Positions 10,020-46,550 of a stretch of DNA of 64,000 nt are shown here, in pieces (positions within the stretch are counted from its first letter, which is position 1; every line of letters starts with the position of its first letter). The DNA lies in the NCBI GenBank assembly GCA_963383645.1, contig OY726573.1:13024989-13088988 (forward strand). The letters run 5' to 3'. This stretch comes from Muscardinus avellanarius (lineage: Eukaryota > Chordata > Mammalia > Rodentia > Gliridae). The position numbers and the translations under genes are program-made. The notes under the pieces were generated by a model. The model was not told the DNA's origin. It saw only the letters and a list, made by a program, of their open reading frames with translations, and searched no databases.

Positions 10020-11640
10020 TGCTTGCTGCCTATGACCCAACTCAGTGGTTTCAAGGACCTACCGCAGAATCAAAACATGTAATGATCTCCTCCAAGTATG
10101 TAAGTGGAGACGTGTACTTCTAGTATTGTGTTAAGAATGAACACAGTGGTAAAAAGCTAGTATGCATTTCACAATTATTTAAATGAGTTTATATCGAACA
10201 TAGTATCTATATTCTTTTAAAAAACAAAAATATATTATTTGCCTGGGGATGTTACTTATTTAAACTTGAGACAATTTTGAGTGGACTCATTACTTATACT
10301 TGTGAGTGGACTCTGTAAGTGGTGGACTCAAGGACCTCCCCCTGTCGCCAGATGTTAGGGCTGGGGGACCCATAAGTTGGAAAATGATCCATCTAAGATA
10401 TGAGATTCTTTCTGTGTTCCATCAATAGAGAGTATTATAGTAATCTCTAGGCAGTAGTGTGTTAATGCCAAATTTCTTAGTGTAAAAACAGAAAGAGAAA
10501 AATATTTTATAAAAATGTCATAGAAAAATATTTCTCCTTTGAAGAAAAATACTCTAATATATATTGCTCCAATATCTGACCCAGAAAATTAACTAAATTT
10601 CACTGTGTTGTCAGACCTAATAGAAAAGATTGGTTTTGAGATAGAATACATAGACAAATCATATTTAACATTCTAAGTTGGGAATAAGTTTAATATCGGC
10701 GATGAAAGAACAGGACTCTCTTAAAGCCTAGTTCCAGTGCTGGCTGCCACTGCCATCATGACTGTCATTGTCACTGGCAACCAAGGCACGGCTTTCTACA
10801 AACCAGCCCTCTTCCACTCCACAGAGGTCACCGCTTACTCTAGGCAGAGCAAAAGGATTTATTTCATTTTCTCATAACTTGTTGGTGAGAAATTTTTTTA
10901 GTTCATTTTGAACTTCATGCTGGCTATCAATTTCAAAAGAGTTATTTAGAAGATTGATTTTTTAAAGAGTGTAATAAGAGACAGATATATAAATCTAAAA
11001 CAATAAGAACTGGGTTTTAAAAAAAACTAATATACTGAAATCCAAATAAAAATATACAATTACTGTGAAGTTTTATTAAAAATTTAGATGCTGTTTTTCT
11101 CCAAGAACTTTTTAAAGTTATTTTGTTTAGATAATATTGCTTTCACACATCTTTAAATGCATAGAATTAAATTTGACGTACGATAAAATCATTTTTTGGA
11201 TTTTTACCTTTCCCTGTACTTATTTTTCTCTTTACTTACCTTATATCTCTTAATCATGAGTTTATTTGTGTTTATTAGGTGCTTTCAACCTGGATTTATA
11301 TCCTGGAAGAACATATGTACCTTTTCATATCCAAATTTAAGGACTTTTAAATCCAATTTTAATAATATGGGGAAGGAGGGATATAGGCATAAACACTGGG
11401 GATTTTTAAAGAGGTTCATTTAGATTGCAAAGTCATTGGAAACACTTATTCTCCACTTACTTGTATCATTGCAATGTAGAATGAGAAAAGGAGGGGTTGG
11501 GCAAGGGAAAGAAGGAAAGTAGAAAAACAAAGACTTGGAACACACTTGGAGCATGACACACATGCTACTGGTTAAAGAACAATCCATCATTGTTCTCAAC
11601 TAAGATTTGTAACACAGAGAAAAGAATGGAGGCTTAAAAT
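10020..11640. other. MYH4: MYH4 intron 2, unassigned part
   Basis: This is AT-rich intronic sequence. No exon or definite repeat is seen. Confidence 0.5.
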
Positions 11641-11641
11641 G

Positions 11642-11679
<38 letters not shown>
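11642..11679. repeat. (CA)n microsatellite
   Basis: About 19 CA units lie in MYH4 intron 2, about 180 bases upstream of the coding exon 3 acceptor. Confidence 0.9.
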
Positions 11680-11681
<2 letters not shown>

Positions 11682-11898
11682 AGCTACTGACTAGAGCTTG
11701 CAAGTCCCTGAGCTGGTCTCAGGGCACCTTGATGGAGGACACAAGAGTAGCCCCTCCAGGCAGAGGAGGGGACAAGCACGGAAATTAAGCGCGTGAGTGT
11801 GACTTCACAGGAGAGCTCCACCCAGCCGCCCTACTCACCAGCCCTGCTTCTCCCTCTAGGTGCACCTGGTCCTGGGCTGCCAACAGTAACCCGCAGCC

Positions 11899-35252
<23,354 letters not shown>

Positions 35253-36840
35253 TCTAAAAATACATTTGTCTGTGAATTATAAATTCTATGAGATCCACAT
35301 TTATTGAGCTCCTACGGTATACAATCAAAGATGATGAAAAAAATGAATGTGGGCAGTAACATAAAGTTCTGTGAGGGTATGCAAAAGTGACAGATAAATG
35401 CACCCTGGATCCGTTCAACCAATATTACTGAATACCAAGTGTGTGTCTGGTACCAAAAGGGGTCCCAAGGAAGCAACAGTCATCCAGTCCAGTGAGGGAG
35501 ATGCCAACTGAGACAGATATGGCACAGCGTACATACTCTGAAAGAAGTTTAAACACAAATAGTGGCAGTACCAGAGTGAACTGCTAACCAGGAGACTGTG
35601 AGCCTGTTCTTCAAAGGTGATAAAAGGAGATGATCATTCTAAGAAGAGAAAACAAGCACGAGGTCTCAGGGTAGTTTATGCAGATCCTCATAAGCAGTGG
35701 GTAGCAGATAAGGGAGGCCAAATATGGATGCTCAGGCCTCATTGTGACAGCTTAGGCCTCATGGACATGTACTGACCAGGCTGAATCCCACAAGAAGAGT
35801 TGACATAAGTTGGCAGAACCACCGAGGAAGGAAGAAGTAGAAGGGGAAAGACCAGAGCCTGAGAAGACTGTTTAGAAGCTTGGTCCAAATAAACAACAAT
35901 GCAGAGTGAAAGCAGGTTCTGAGACAAGTATTTAAAAGGCTGGGAAAACACAGAGGCGCTCAAACAGGCTCACAGCATTCAAAGCCTCCGGTTACTTTGC
36001 AGTTACAGATGTTATTTCTGTTTGGAAGAAATTCTTTTCCTCTTAATCTTTCCCTCACCAAGAAAAATTAACAGAACTTTTTAGGTAAAGCATCATGCTG
36101 ATATCTGATGTTTCATTTATTTCTTTTTTTCTTTTCCCCTCCTCCCCTCCCACCATCCCCCTCCTTCTCCTCTTCCTTTTACCTACTACTTTCTACAGAC
36201 AATTCTGTTTACCAAGAAACTTACTTTTCTTTGTATCTTACATATTTTGAGGAGAAACCAATAAGGGAATTTAGTTCTTAACTTCACAAAAGAATATGAC
36301 TGAAGTATTATCATAGCTATTGCCAGAGTGATTTTTTTTCTTTGATACTTTCCTAAAACTTAAAATTTAACTTCGTCATGGGGGTATCAAAAAAAGTTTT
36401 ATCTTTTACCAACTTATTATTTTATAGTGCTGGGTATCCCTTTCTAATGAGGAAGCTGCTTTGAGGAATCTTCTTCAGTGTGAGAATCCTAATTAGTAAT
36501 GAAGAGCTTGCTTTAGAGGAGAATGTCAAAGGAATAGAAAATAATTACAAGAAATATTTCACCTAAGCCATAGTGAAGACTAATGAAACATCCTGCTAAA
36601 AGTAGACATTTATTATCAAATTTTAATTAAGCTCTGTAGTGTTAACCCGTTGACCTCAAAAGCAATGAGCAACTGCTTTATTATTCTGTCTTCTAACTAT
36701 TTAAATAATTGCTTGTGCAGTGAGTAGAGAGAGGATTCCATCATATATAGGTTAATTATTTGGTACCCTGAATAAAGCAGTGAGGGTACAGAGTCACAGT
36801 TATTCTAGTTAATACTCTTCCTCATCTTCCTTACAGCTTA
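35253..36840. other. MYH4 downstream spacer
   Basis: No gene is seen. A pyrimidine-rich tract lies at 36121-36180 and old L2/MIR-like phrases near 35290-35460 are uncertain. Confidence 0.4.
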
Positions 36841-37645
36841 GGAATATATATATATATACCCAAACTGGGTATATACAAGGCGGGAGGGCTGGGGGGTATC
36901 TCTAAGAATGAACAAATATGAATTAGAACAATGGAAATGGTTCAAGTCTGATTCCTACCTAATCATAGCACTGACAATGTGACAAAAAGAAAATGAGACT
37001 AGAAGACTGTGACATGTTGCAAGAAGCAAGGGATTTTTCCCCCTCTAATGTATAAATTAGAGTTAGAAAGAGCTGACGACGATTTAGTGGGTTTTGGTAG
37101 CCAATCACACATCATGGTACTAAGGAAACCTTCTCAGAACCTGTAATAAGAACAATTTCTTTTCTTCTTTATGTTCTGAGGACTTAAAGACCATGGTTAC
37201 TGGAAGCAAATTTTGGGATCACTGCCATACTGATACTTGGAAACATCATGAATCTATGTCTTACACCTTCATTCATAAGTGTTCAAACCACCAACCAGAT
37301 AAGAATAGCAGGGAAGGAAATTCCCAAGATCCTGCCACTCCAAAACATTACCTCTCCTCTTATCTATCTTACGTCCAAGTCTCTTACAATTAAAGTCTGA
37401 ATTATTTGAATTCTGGAGGATCTTCACTTTACTTAATCTCTAAATAAGTTAAAATGTACTAATTTCAACTAATATCCTCCTAGAGTTATTGGCTAACAAA
37501 CTAATAAAATATCTAAAGAAAAGGGTTCTTTGGGAGGCGCCTGCAGGAAAGGCAGCCAGAGGCACAATTTTTCAGAGGCCTGAACCTGAGCATCAACTCA
37601 TCCAGTATTATACCTCAAGAGTCAAGAGACGTGTAAACCTCCACA

Positions 37646-37840
37646 TCAGTGCTTCTTGGGTTCAGCAGGCATCAGAATCATCTGGAGGCCTTATTAAATA
37701 CAATGCTGGTTGCTGGGTCCGATCTACAGAGTTTCTTATTCAGGGGGTCCAGGTTGGGATCAAGGAACATTAATTTCTAATAAATTTCCAGGAGATGATG
37801 ATGTTGCAATTCAGGAACTACACTATGGAAACCACTGCTT
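37646..37840 (+). repeat. MER5-type hAT DNA transposon remnant
   Basis: It begins CAGTGCTTCT, contains 'catcagaatcatctggagg', and ends near 'gaaaccactgctt', giving CAGTG...CACTG-like ends as in MER5A/B. Confidence 0.6.
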
Positions 37841-37924
37841 ATAACAATCAGTGAATCTTTTGTGTAGAAGTTGCAGAGTACATTCTATAACCCTTCATTT
37901 ACACAACTATAGAAATTAATCTGA

Positions 37925-38000
37925 AACTGCTCTGGGCCTCAGTGTCTTCATCTGTCAAATGAGATTGAGCTAAATCATCTCTGAAATCCAAATGCTTTTG
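37925..38000 (+). repeat. MIR-like fragment
   Basis: 'gggcctcagtgtcttcatct' and 'gtcaaatgag' match the MIR middle. Confidence 0.5.
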
Positions 38001-38039
38001 ATACCCAGCACTGTCGGTAATAGTGAGGTAACTGTAATA

Positions 38040-38260
38040 TCTTACATCTACAGGATGCCTTGTTTTAATTGCAAAATGCTTTCATATGCAATTATTCAAT
38101 CATTGAATTCTCACACCCATATGACAATAGCCAGAATCCTTTTGGAAACTGAGGTGCAAAGAGGAGAGTGGTTTATTTAAAGTTGTGTGACCAATACAGC
38201 TAATTGAGAGATGACTAATAAGTGATAGAGCCAGACTTTGGTAAGATCTTCTACTTCTTC
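38040..38260 (-). repeat. MIR SINE
   Basis: 'ggaaactgaggtgcaaagag' and 'agtgatagagccagactt' are antisense MIR consensus phrases. Confidence 0.6.
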
Positions 38261-38479
38261 ATTCTGCAAGTTTTACACTTCCTGGATTTCCACCCTGCCT
38301 TGACCAATGAGAGGTTCTGAGGACAGTAGCCCCTTAGAAATGAAGTCAGTAATTTTATCATTTTTCCAAGGCTGGTAAAAGATCTCTACTCTTCACCTGA
38401 ATCCACATAGAGTTTGCTCCTTAATGTCTGCAGCATTCTAGTCAAATCATACCATTTGATAAAGGCCTTCTATGGCCGT

Positions 38480-38720
38480 GAAGTATCAAAAGGCATCCAT
38501 TTGCCCTGCTCTGCCAATTACATTTCTTATCTCCTGGATTTGCTTTATTTCTGTCTACAGCACCTATTCATCATCACTTAGCTACTAGTTTACTATCAGT
38601 CTCCCTCTGCTAAAAGAGAAGTTTTACAATGGCAGAGCTAGTCATGTTCACTGTTGACTGATGCATTGGACATTGACTGATACATAACAGATGTTAATGT
38701 TTGCAGAATGAATGAAAATG
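38480..38720 (+). repeat. L2 3' end fragment
   Basis: The end 'tgtttgcagaatgaatgaaa' after a peptide-coding-like decayed stretch matches the L2 tail pattern. Confidence 0.45.
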
Positions 38721-39738
38721 TTTAATACAGACTTAATCTGTGCCATGGACAGTGATAGGTATTTTATATGCATTATCCAAAAATAAATTCTAAATCAGAG
38801 GACATTATAACACCCCTTTCTCAGTAATTGATACAACTACAAAAACCTTTTTTCAGTATGACATAGTTCACTTCCAGGACAATGGAGTCGTTGTACCTAT
38901 TCCTACCACTAAGTACAACTAAAAACCTTGGATATTATACATAAAACTAATGAGAGAATCTGAAAAATGGAGAGAAGAAAAAGGACCAGCCGGGTATCTT
39001 GGGACCCAAGAAATGGCATGGTGATTAGCTCTCTGGGTTTTTTTCTTTGCAGTATATGCCCAAGACATAGAGCTGAAGAAGTAGACAGCATGGAAATGCA
39101 ATGGGTATGTAATATATAAAAGTTCCCCCCAAATCTTTATCTATGCAGAGGATAAAGAAATGGGCAGCCTAGCAAGACAGAAAACTTACTGACTAAAAGT
39201 CAGTACTATTCCATTCAAGTCACACAACACAGACAAACTGCTCTTTTTTCAGAAAAAGCTGACTGGAAAGGTTATACTTCTATCTTTATGATCTCTATGA
39301 AGGTGCCTTCAACACCCCAATTAGAATGATATCAAGGAAGGCTGAGTAGGAAAATGAAATTTTCACCCCTGCTGGCCAGAAATCCATGCTGGAATCCTTG
39401 AGTCCTACCCACCTGGGAGTAACAAGGTACCTTTTGTTCTTCCCGCTGTTAGAAGACAACAAAATCAAAGTCCTGATTTTCATGGCTGCCAAGTGTAAAT
39501 AAGATAACCCCATTCAGAAGTAATGAGGAGACCCTACTTCAGGTGTCAATAGCAAGGGACCTGGACTCAAACCTCTCCCTGGGAATAACAGGTGGCACTA
39601 TTCTTCCTCTGCCAGAGCAGTGTTCTAAAAATCTAGCTAAAAGGTTTAAATAAGATCCAGAGTCCAAGAACATAATGCAAAAATGTCCAGACTTCAAATG
39701 GAATCATCCATCATGCCAAGAAAGTCTTACATTGAATG

Positions 39739-39981
39739 AAGAAAAGATAATTCATGCAGGGCATGGTGGTGCACACTTGTAATCCCAGCATTCGAGAGGC
39801 TGAGACCGGACGATCACAGTTCACGAACAGCCTCAACTACTTAGTGAGGCCCTTCTCAACTCAGTGAGACCCTGTTTCAAAAATAAAAAGACTGAAAATT
39901 AGGGCTGGGAGTGTAGCTCAGAGGTACAATGCCTCTGGGTTCCATCCCCAGCACCACCACAAAAAAGAAAAGATAATTCAT
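39739..39981 (+). repeat. B1-dID SINE with 17-base target duplication
   Basis: AAGAAAAGATAATTCAT flanks the element at 39739-39755 and 39965-39981. This is the older ID-tail type with 'agtgtagctcagaggtacaa'. Confidence 0.87.
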
Positions 39982-40049
39982 ATCCACAAAAGATCACCAG
40001 TAAAGATAATTGTATAATTACAAAAACCTAAATATACCTAAATATATAT

Positions 40050-43000
40050 TTATCTTTTTTCTTGCCTATCTCAAAAGAAAATGTATCACATTAAGAGATA
40101 TACTATATATAAAATAAAATGGTAAAGTAGGAAAGAGACGATAAAGTTATATACAAGTAGCATTTCTATATATCACTGGAATTAAACTAATATAAACCTG
40201 AAATTGATTCTCATGCCTTACCCTAGAGAAACAACTAAAAGAAATTAAAAAGTGAAAAAGGTATTAGGGAATTTAAATATATATTAGAAAATAATGCAAA
40301 AGAAAGCAGTAAGTAAAAATAGAGAAGTAAAATATGCATGAGACATTTAGAAAATAATTCCAACTATTTAAATAATAAATATGAGTAGATTGAACAATCC
40401 AAACAAATGATAAAATTACTAGACTTGATTTAAAAACCAAGAACCAAATATATGCAGTTTATAGTAGCCAAAGATAAAATAAATTGAAAGTAAACAGATG
40501 GGGAAGCTCAGCATGGTGGTGCATACCTGCAATCCTAGCACTTGGGAGGCTGAGAAAGGAGGATCACAGGTTAGATAGAGACCAGCCTCAGCAGTATAGT
40601 TAGACTCTCAGCAACCTAGTGAAACCCTGTTTCAAAACAAAAAATAAAGAAAAGCTGGGGGATATAGCTTGGAAGTAGAACACTCCAGGTTTCGAGCCCC
40701 AGTACTATACATATATATAGCAGAATCTATCTATAAAATAGATACACAGATAGATCTTGCAGATATCAACCATAAGAAAGGCAGAAATAGCTATACCAAT
40801 AGAAGACAAAACAGACTTCAAAATAAAGCAAAAACAAAAACCATACTATAGATAAAGAGGGACATTATATAGTGATAAAATGGTAAATTATATAGCATTT
40901 GTACCTAATAACAGAGCACCAAAACACATGAAGCAAAACAGACAAAAATAAAAGAAATGGACAGTTCAATAATAATAGCTAAAGACGTCAATATTCTACT
41001 TTCAATAATGTGTAAAACAACTAAAGAGAAGATCAAAAAGCAAAGAAAAATAGTAAAGACTTGAAAAACACTAAGCACTTTACCAATAATAATAAAACAC
41101 ATATTCTTTTCAAGGCACATGGTACATTCTCCAGGACAGATTACATGCTAAACTATAAAACAAAGCTTAGTAAATGTATAAGGATAGAAACAATTCAAAG
41201 TATGTTCTCTGATTACAATGAAATGAAATTATAAATCAACAGTAGAAAAAATGGAAAAACTCACAAATATGTGAAAATTAAGCAGAATACTTGACATAAC
41301 CAAATTGTTGAGAAAAATCAAAAGGAAAACCATACTCTAAGACAAGTGAAAGTGCAAGTACAACATACAAAAATATATGAGATGCAGCCAAAGCAGTTCT
41401 TAGAGGAAAATTTATAGCTATAAATGACCATAGTGAGAAAGAAGAAGACCTCATGTCAGTAGCCTAACTTTCCATCTAAGGTACAGGAAAAAGAAAAAAA
41501 AATTAAACCCAAAGCAAGCAGAAGGCAGGAAATTATTAATAAAGATTAGGGTGAAAATTAATGAAATACAGAACAAAAACAATATAGAAAACTACAATTC
41601 CAAATCCCTCATAAATGTAAAAAATCTTTAATAGAATTTTGGCAAATCAAATAACTAATTATATATAAAAATTAAAACAACAATAATAATGATAATAAAT
41701 CATAGCCAAGTAGAATTTATCAAAAGCAGCTTTAATATTAAAAATCAAGTAATTTATCATAGGATAAAAATACAATAATGTGATTACCTCAATAGAGGCA
41801 GTAAAGTGTATAGTAATATCAAACACACAAGGTAAAGTAATATAAAAAGAAAATCTAAGCAAAACAGCAATAAAAGAGGATTTTCTCAATTCAATAAGTG
41901 GCTTTTCCAAAAAAGCAACTAAAATATTTGGTTTAATTATGAAATAATAAGCACTGTCTGCTTAAAATTTAGACTATGCAAGGATGCTCACTTTTATCTA
42001 ATTGCACTGGAGGTTCTAGCTAATGTTATAAGTCAAGAAAAGGAAATATGAAGTATAAAGGTTAAGAAAAAAGGTAAAACCGTCTCTATTTGCAGATGCA
42101 AAAATTTAACATACAGAAAATTTAATTAAGTCTATATAAGTTATTTGATCCAGGAAAAAAATTGAACATGCTAATGTAACTGTACTTTTACATTAATGGT
42201 AAACAAGTGGAAAATGAAAATGTTAAATTAATACCATTTACAAGAGCATCAAAATCTCACAAGATATTCTAAGTATAATCTTAAAAATGTAAAACATCTC
42301 TATATTGAAAACTGAAATATCACTACAGAAAGAAAATTAAGTAGGTCTAATGTATTCCCATCACAGGAAGGGAGAGGGAAGGAGGGAGAGAAGAAGGGAG
42401 GAGTTAAAGAGAGACCATATCCTTGGACTGTAAGACTCTATTTTAATTCTGTCAGCTCTCCATAAATTAATCTTTACATTTAACATACTCCAATTGAAAT
42501 CCCATGAAATTTTTTGGATGGATATTGTCAAGATGACATTAAAATGCATAAGGGAATATAAATAACCTCGAGTATCCAAAGAAACTTTGAAAAAGTAGTA
42601 TGATTAAATAAATCACCTAATATGAAATCTCAAAAATGATAAACGCTCCTTTTCAAAAATTAAAGCTACTGCTTAGGCAAGCCACAGGTTGGAATAAAAT
42701 ATATACAATATATGAATTCAACAAATGACTGGTACATAAAGAACACATAAAAGCAATAGCAAAAGAAAATGATCTAATAAAATTAGGCAAATGACTTAGG
42801 CTCTTCATAAAGAGGTTATCTGGAGGTCTAAAAACCATACTGAGAGATGTTAAATATCACTGGCCTTGGGAAAAACAGAGTAAAACCACAAAGAGATTTA
42901 ACGAAAAACTCACGAGAATGACTAAATACACAAAGACTAACAACGACAGATGTTAGAATGCTGAGCAATTACATGTCTCATATATTGTTAGGGAGAATGT

Positions 43001-43290
43001 TATTCAATTTCTTTGAAAAATATTCTTCAGTTGTTTCTTATAAATTAAAAATATACCTATTTCTTCATTTAACAATTCTATTCCTTGTAATTTAGCCAAA
43101 GAAATTAAAGATATGTTCACAAAAAGATAAGAAATATATCCATTGGCCAGAGGATAAATGAACAAAATATGGCATACCCTTACAATGAAGTACTTTTCAC
43201 CAATAAAAAGAAATAAACTATAGAAAAATTCAAGAACCATAGACGAATCTAAGTAACATACCTCTTTGGCATTAGTCATATGAAATGCAA
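40050..43290 (+). repeat. Decayed L1 ORF2/3' region
   Basis: Phrases such as 'tattctccaggacagattac', 'aagtatgttctctgattaca' and 'gaaatgaaattataaatcaa' correspond to L1M ORF2 DNA on the plus strand. There are many stops and indels, and a SINE interrupts at 40506. Confidence 0.65.
40506..40708 (+). repeat. B1-dID SINE inside L1
   Basis: The element runs from GCTCAGCATGGTGGTGCATA to 'ttcgagccccagtactat'. Confidence 0.75.
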
Positions 43291-43299
43291 GTTGTTATA

Positions 43300-44190
43300 T
43301 CCTTTGGTTGAAGATACAGAGTTTCATATTAGAAAAAACAGAGATGCCTTATGTGGATGTAATTCGTCTGGTTTTACTCACCAGGGGGAGAAAATAGAGA
43401 AACTCCTAGGGCAGTAGGAATCTTAGGAATTGCAAGCTAATTTCTGGTAGTGACTCTTGGAGCAGAAAGATCATTAAAGATGGTAACTCAATGCTTTCCC
43501 TGGGCTTAGCTGTAAGTGGATACTCGCAAGAAGAACAGGACAAGGGATATACGCCAGACCTTGGACAGGTCTTTAGTTTAAAAGAAATGAGCTGTCACAC
43601 AAGACTTGTGTAAGAGATATATGTATTTTGAAGAAGGGTGAGAATAGAACAATAATTAGCAAAATATATCTCACAGTTTAGTTCCCTTAGAAACTACTGA
43701 TTAGAAGTCCTTATTTCACTGTTTATTGCTATTTTAAAATTAGGCTTCCAGTTTTCAGTATTGCATCTCAAAGAGAACCGTGGAAAATGCCTCATTGCGG
43801 ATCCAAATCTCAGATTAAAGTGCGTGCCAAGTTCCAGCCACTGACCGCATCATCAGATCACCACTACTTAACAGGTGGCTGCCTCATTAAACTAGAAAGT
43901 AATTGAATGAGCATGTAAGTCATTTCCAAAATTCTGCTCTTAGAAGAGATGCTAAGTGCACACGCTTGTACATGCCTTCCTATTTCATGTGCTTCTGTAA
44001 CAATGAGGTCTCGCAGTGAAACTGCTGCAGTTTTAAATCTCAAGGATGCATCGAACGGACCGCAGTGTTTACACCCTCAGTTGTAACGCAGTTCCCTGCC
44101 CACTTCCCCACACCGCCACCTTATTTATATTCCCTTTGTTACCATTTCTTGGGGGGGAGGCTACTGATGGGTGAAATGCACTTGCTCTGT
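43300..44190. other. Spacer without recognised repeat
   Basis: No gene is seen. It contains the CTCF-like core at 43376. Confidence 0.4.
43376..43391 (+). promoter_or_regulatory. Weaker CTCF-like motif in the MYH4-MYH8 spacer
   Basis: The segment reads ACTCACCAGGGGGAGA, which carries the CACCAGGGGG core in the opposite orientation to the motif at 6470. The flanks match less well. Confidence 0.3.
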
Positions 44191-44199
44191 TATTTGACC

Positions 44200-44640
44200 T
44201 TGTACTTCCTGAGGATGAGTAAATACAGGGAAGCCCCATTTGGGGGCCATTTCTATTGCCTCTTCCATGAATTGCCTGTTACATCTTTTAGCTATTTTTT
44301 TTTTCATTTGCATGGACCTCCCTTTTAGACTCACTTCTGAAATGTAAATGAATGTAACTTGTGATGTATGTTGCAAATTGTTTTCCCCAGCATGTCCTGT
44401 ATCTTCCAACTTATTAATGGAGCTGTGTTTTTCTTTTAACTCACTGAGAAGTTTTATACTTTGATGTACTTGATTTTATGAATGTATGGTCTTTTGCCTT
44501 ATTAAAGACCTTCCCTACTTCAAGGCCATAAATATATTTTCCTATATCTTCTTCAATTATTTTTCTGGTTTTGCTTTGTTTTCATATCCCAAAACTTCAA
44601 TTCATCTAGACAGCCCCATTCCCGGAACTGCCCTTCCTCA
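44200..44640 (-). repeat. L1M fragment
   Basis: 'gttgcaaattgttttcccca' and 'ttccctacttcaaggccata' match antisense L1 ORF2-3' DNA. Confidence 0.55.
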
Positions 44641-44959
44641 TTTGCCTAGTGATTTGAAACACTGCCTTTATCATGTACGAACTCAACATACATAATACAA
44701 GAGCCTTTTTCTGGACTGCAGAATGAAGTCCCATATTTTAAGCCTAAGTTTTGATGAGTCAGCTCCCCCACCCTCCCCTGGAAACTTGCTTTCTTTTGCT
44801 AGGAACCTACATGGCAAGCCCTCATCCACAGAAATATCTCTATCCTTTGTCTATTAATTCCAAGTGTGTCCTCCTTCCATGAAAAATGTTACCTTCTATC
44901 GCAGAAAACTCCATTTATTTCTAATTATCTTGAGACAGAACCTATTTAAGTGGTTTCTG

Positions 44960-45260
44960 AACGTCCAAACTTGTTTTCATTTCACCAACAGCAAGGCAAG
45001 TCAAGTCTACAACCTAAATATCTCTTGATTGCATCCCTATCTTTTCCAAAAGCTAATGGCTTAGTTCAGGTCCTCAACTCTTTCCTAAAATAACACAACA
45101 ACTGTTCAAGTAGGTTCTTCATCTCTGTTACACTCCTCCAATCCAGCTTCTATGCTGCTATCATGACTGTGTCTAAAACAAGTCTTAAGGTCAGTTCCCT
45201 ATTTAAAATTCTGTAGGATATCCCATCACTCACAAGATAAGGCCCTATCATCTTTAACAT
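44960..45260 (+). repeat. L2-like fragment
   Basis: 'tttaaaattctgtaggatat' and 'ctcacaagataaggccct' resemble the L2 3' region. Confidence 0.4.
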
Positions 45261-45279
45261 GATTTTTACAGAGATAAAA

Positions 45280-45425
45280 ACCAGTATCTATTAAATATGA
45301 GCTATGCTGCCAAGTACTATGTTAAATGCTTTACATATATTATTCACAAAATACTTGTATTAATTCTGTCAGGTGGTGGAAAACTACTTTCCCTTTAACA
45401 GAGGAGTACACTGAGGCTTAGGTGA
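45280..45425 (-). repeat. MIR-like fragment
   Basis: 'gctttacatatattattcac' and 'ggagtacactgaggctta' are antisense MIR phrases. Confidence 0.5.
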
Positions 45426-45427
45426 CA

Positions 45428-45590
45428 AGCTAGTGTGCTGGTACACACATGGAATCCTAGGAGTTGGGAGGCTGAGACAGGAGGATCTCAGGTTCAAGGT
45501 CAACTCCGGGAAGACACTTTCAAATTTAAAAATAAAATAGGGCTGGGAGGGATGTAGCTCAGGGGTGAAATGCCCGAGGGCTCATGTTAC
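45428..45590 (+). repeat. Diverged B1-dID SINE
   Basis: The B1 half is 'gttgggaggctgagacagga' and the ID half 'gggatgtagctcaggggtga'. Confidence 0.65.
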
Positions 45591-45799
45591 ACTAATATTT
45601 AAAACACTGTGCACACCATAAAAGGCCCACCAGCTAGTTTTATGTCCTAAAACATATATAGTAAAGCAAAATCTCATAATGTTTTTTTTTGTAAATAGCT
45701 ATTTAGTTTTAAAAGTTAGAAGCAAAATAAAATAACTCAGAAACTTCGAAAATAAAGGTAGGGCAAAAGACAACTCATATATATGATACCATAAAGTAA

Positions 45800-46435
45800 A
45801 AACAAATAGACATTCTTGAAATGAGATGAAATACAATTTAAGGCAAAATATACTAAAAGAGGCAAGGATAGTTCATACTGTATTTTTAAAAGATCGGATC
45901 CACCAGAAAGATATAATGGTCACAAATTTCTATAGGTTAACAAATATATCTGATCTATACAAATCAAAATATAATAAAGTTATTAATAATCATAGTGGGA
46001 GATTTTAACTTATACCTACTAAAAATAACAGATCTGGTAGACAAGAATAAAAACATGGATGATTTGGTTAACAAAATTAACAAGTTAAATTGTGGAAATA
46101 AATATGAAACTTTGTAACCAACAAGAAGGAAATATAAATGTTTTACATATCTCTAACATGTTAATTTAACAGGGAAAAAAGTCTTTTCAACAAATGGAAT
46201 GGAAACAATTAATTATCCACACATAAAAATAAATGAAGTCTATTCACCATGTTCAAAAGTTAACTTGAAATAGAATGTAGATATACATTTCAGGACCGTA
46301 CATATAGAATATCTAGAAGAAAAATTTTTTGACCTTGCATTAGGAAAAATTTGAAGGATATGGTACCAAATGCATGGCATATACATGAAAATATTGATAA
46401 ATTGGGTTTTATTAAAAGTCATTGTTAAGAAAATG
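45800..46435 (+). repeat. L1 ORF2 fragment
   Basis: It resembles decayed L1 ORF2 that overlaps in type with the copy at 40.8-41.1 kb, so it is a separate insertion. Confidence 0.55.
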
Positions 46436-46439
46436 AAAT

Positions 46440-46550
46440 CAGGTATAGTGGTGCATTCCTATAATCCTAGCTACTCAGGAGGCTAAGGCAGGAGGATACC
46501 AAATTCAAGGCTAGCCTGGGCAACTTAGCAAAATATCTCAGTATAAGCAA
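46440..46550 (+). repeat. B1-like SINE left half
   Basis: 'ctataatcctagctactcag' and 'gctagcctgggcaacttag' belong to a B1/Alu-like monomer. The ID half is missing. Confidence 0.6.
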
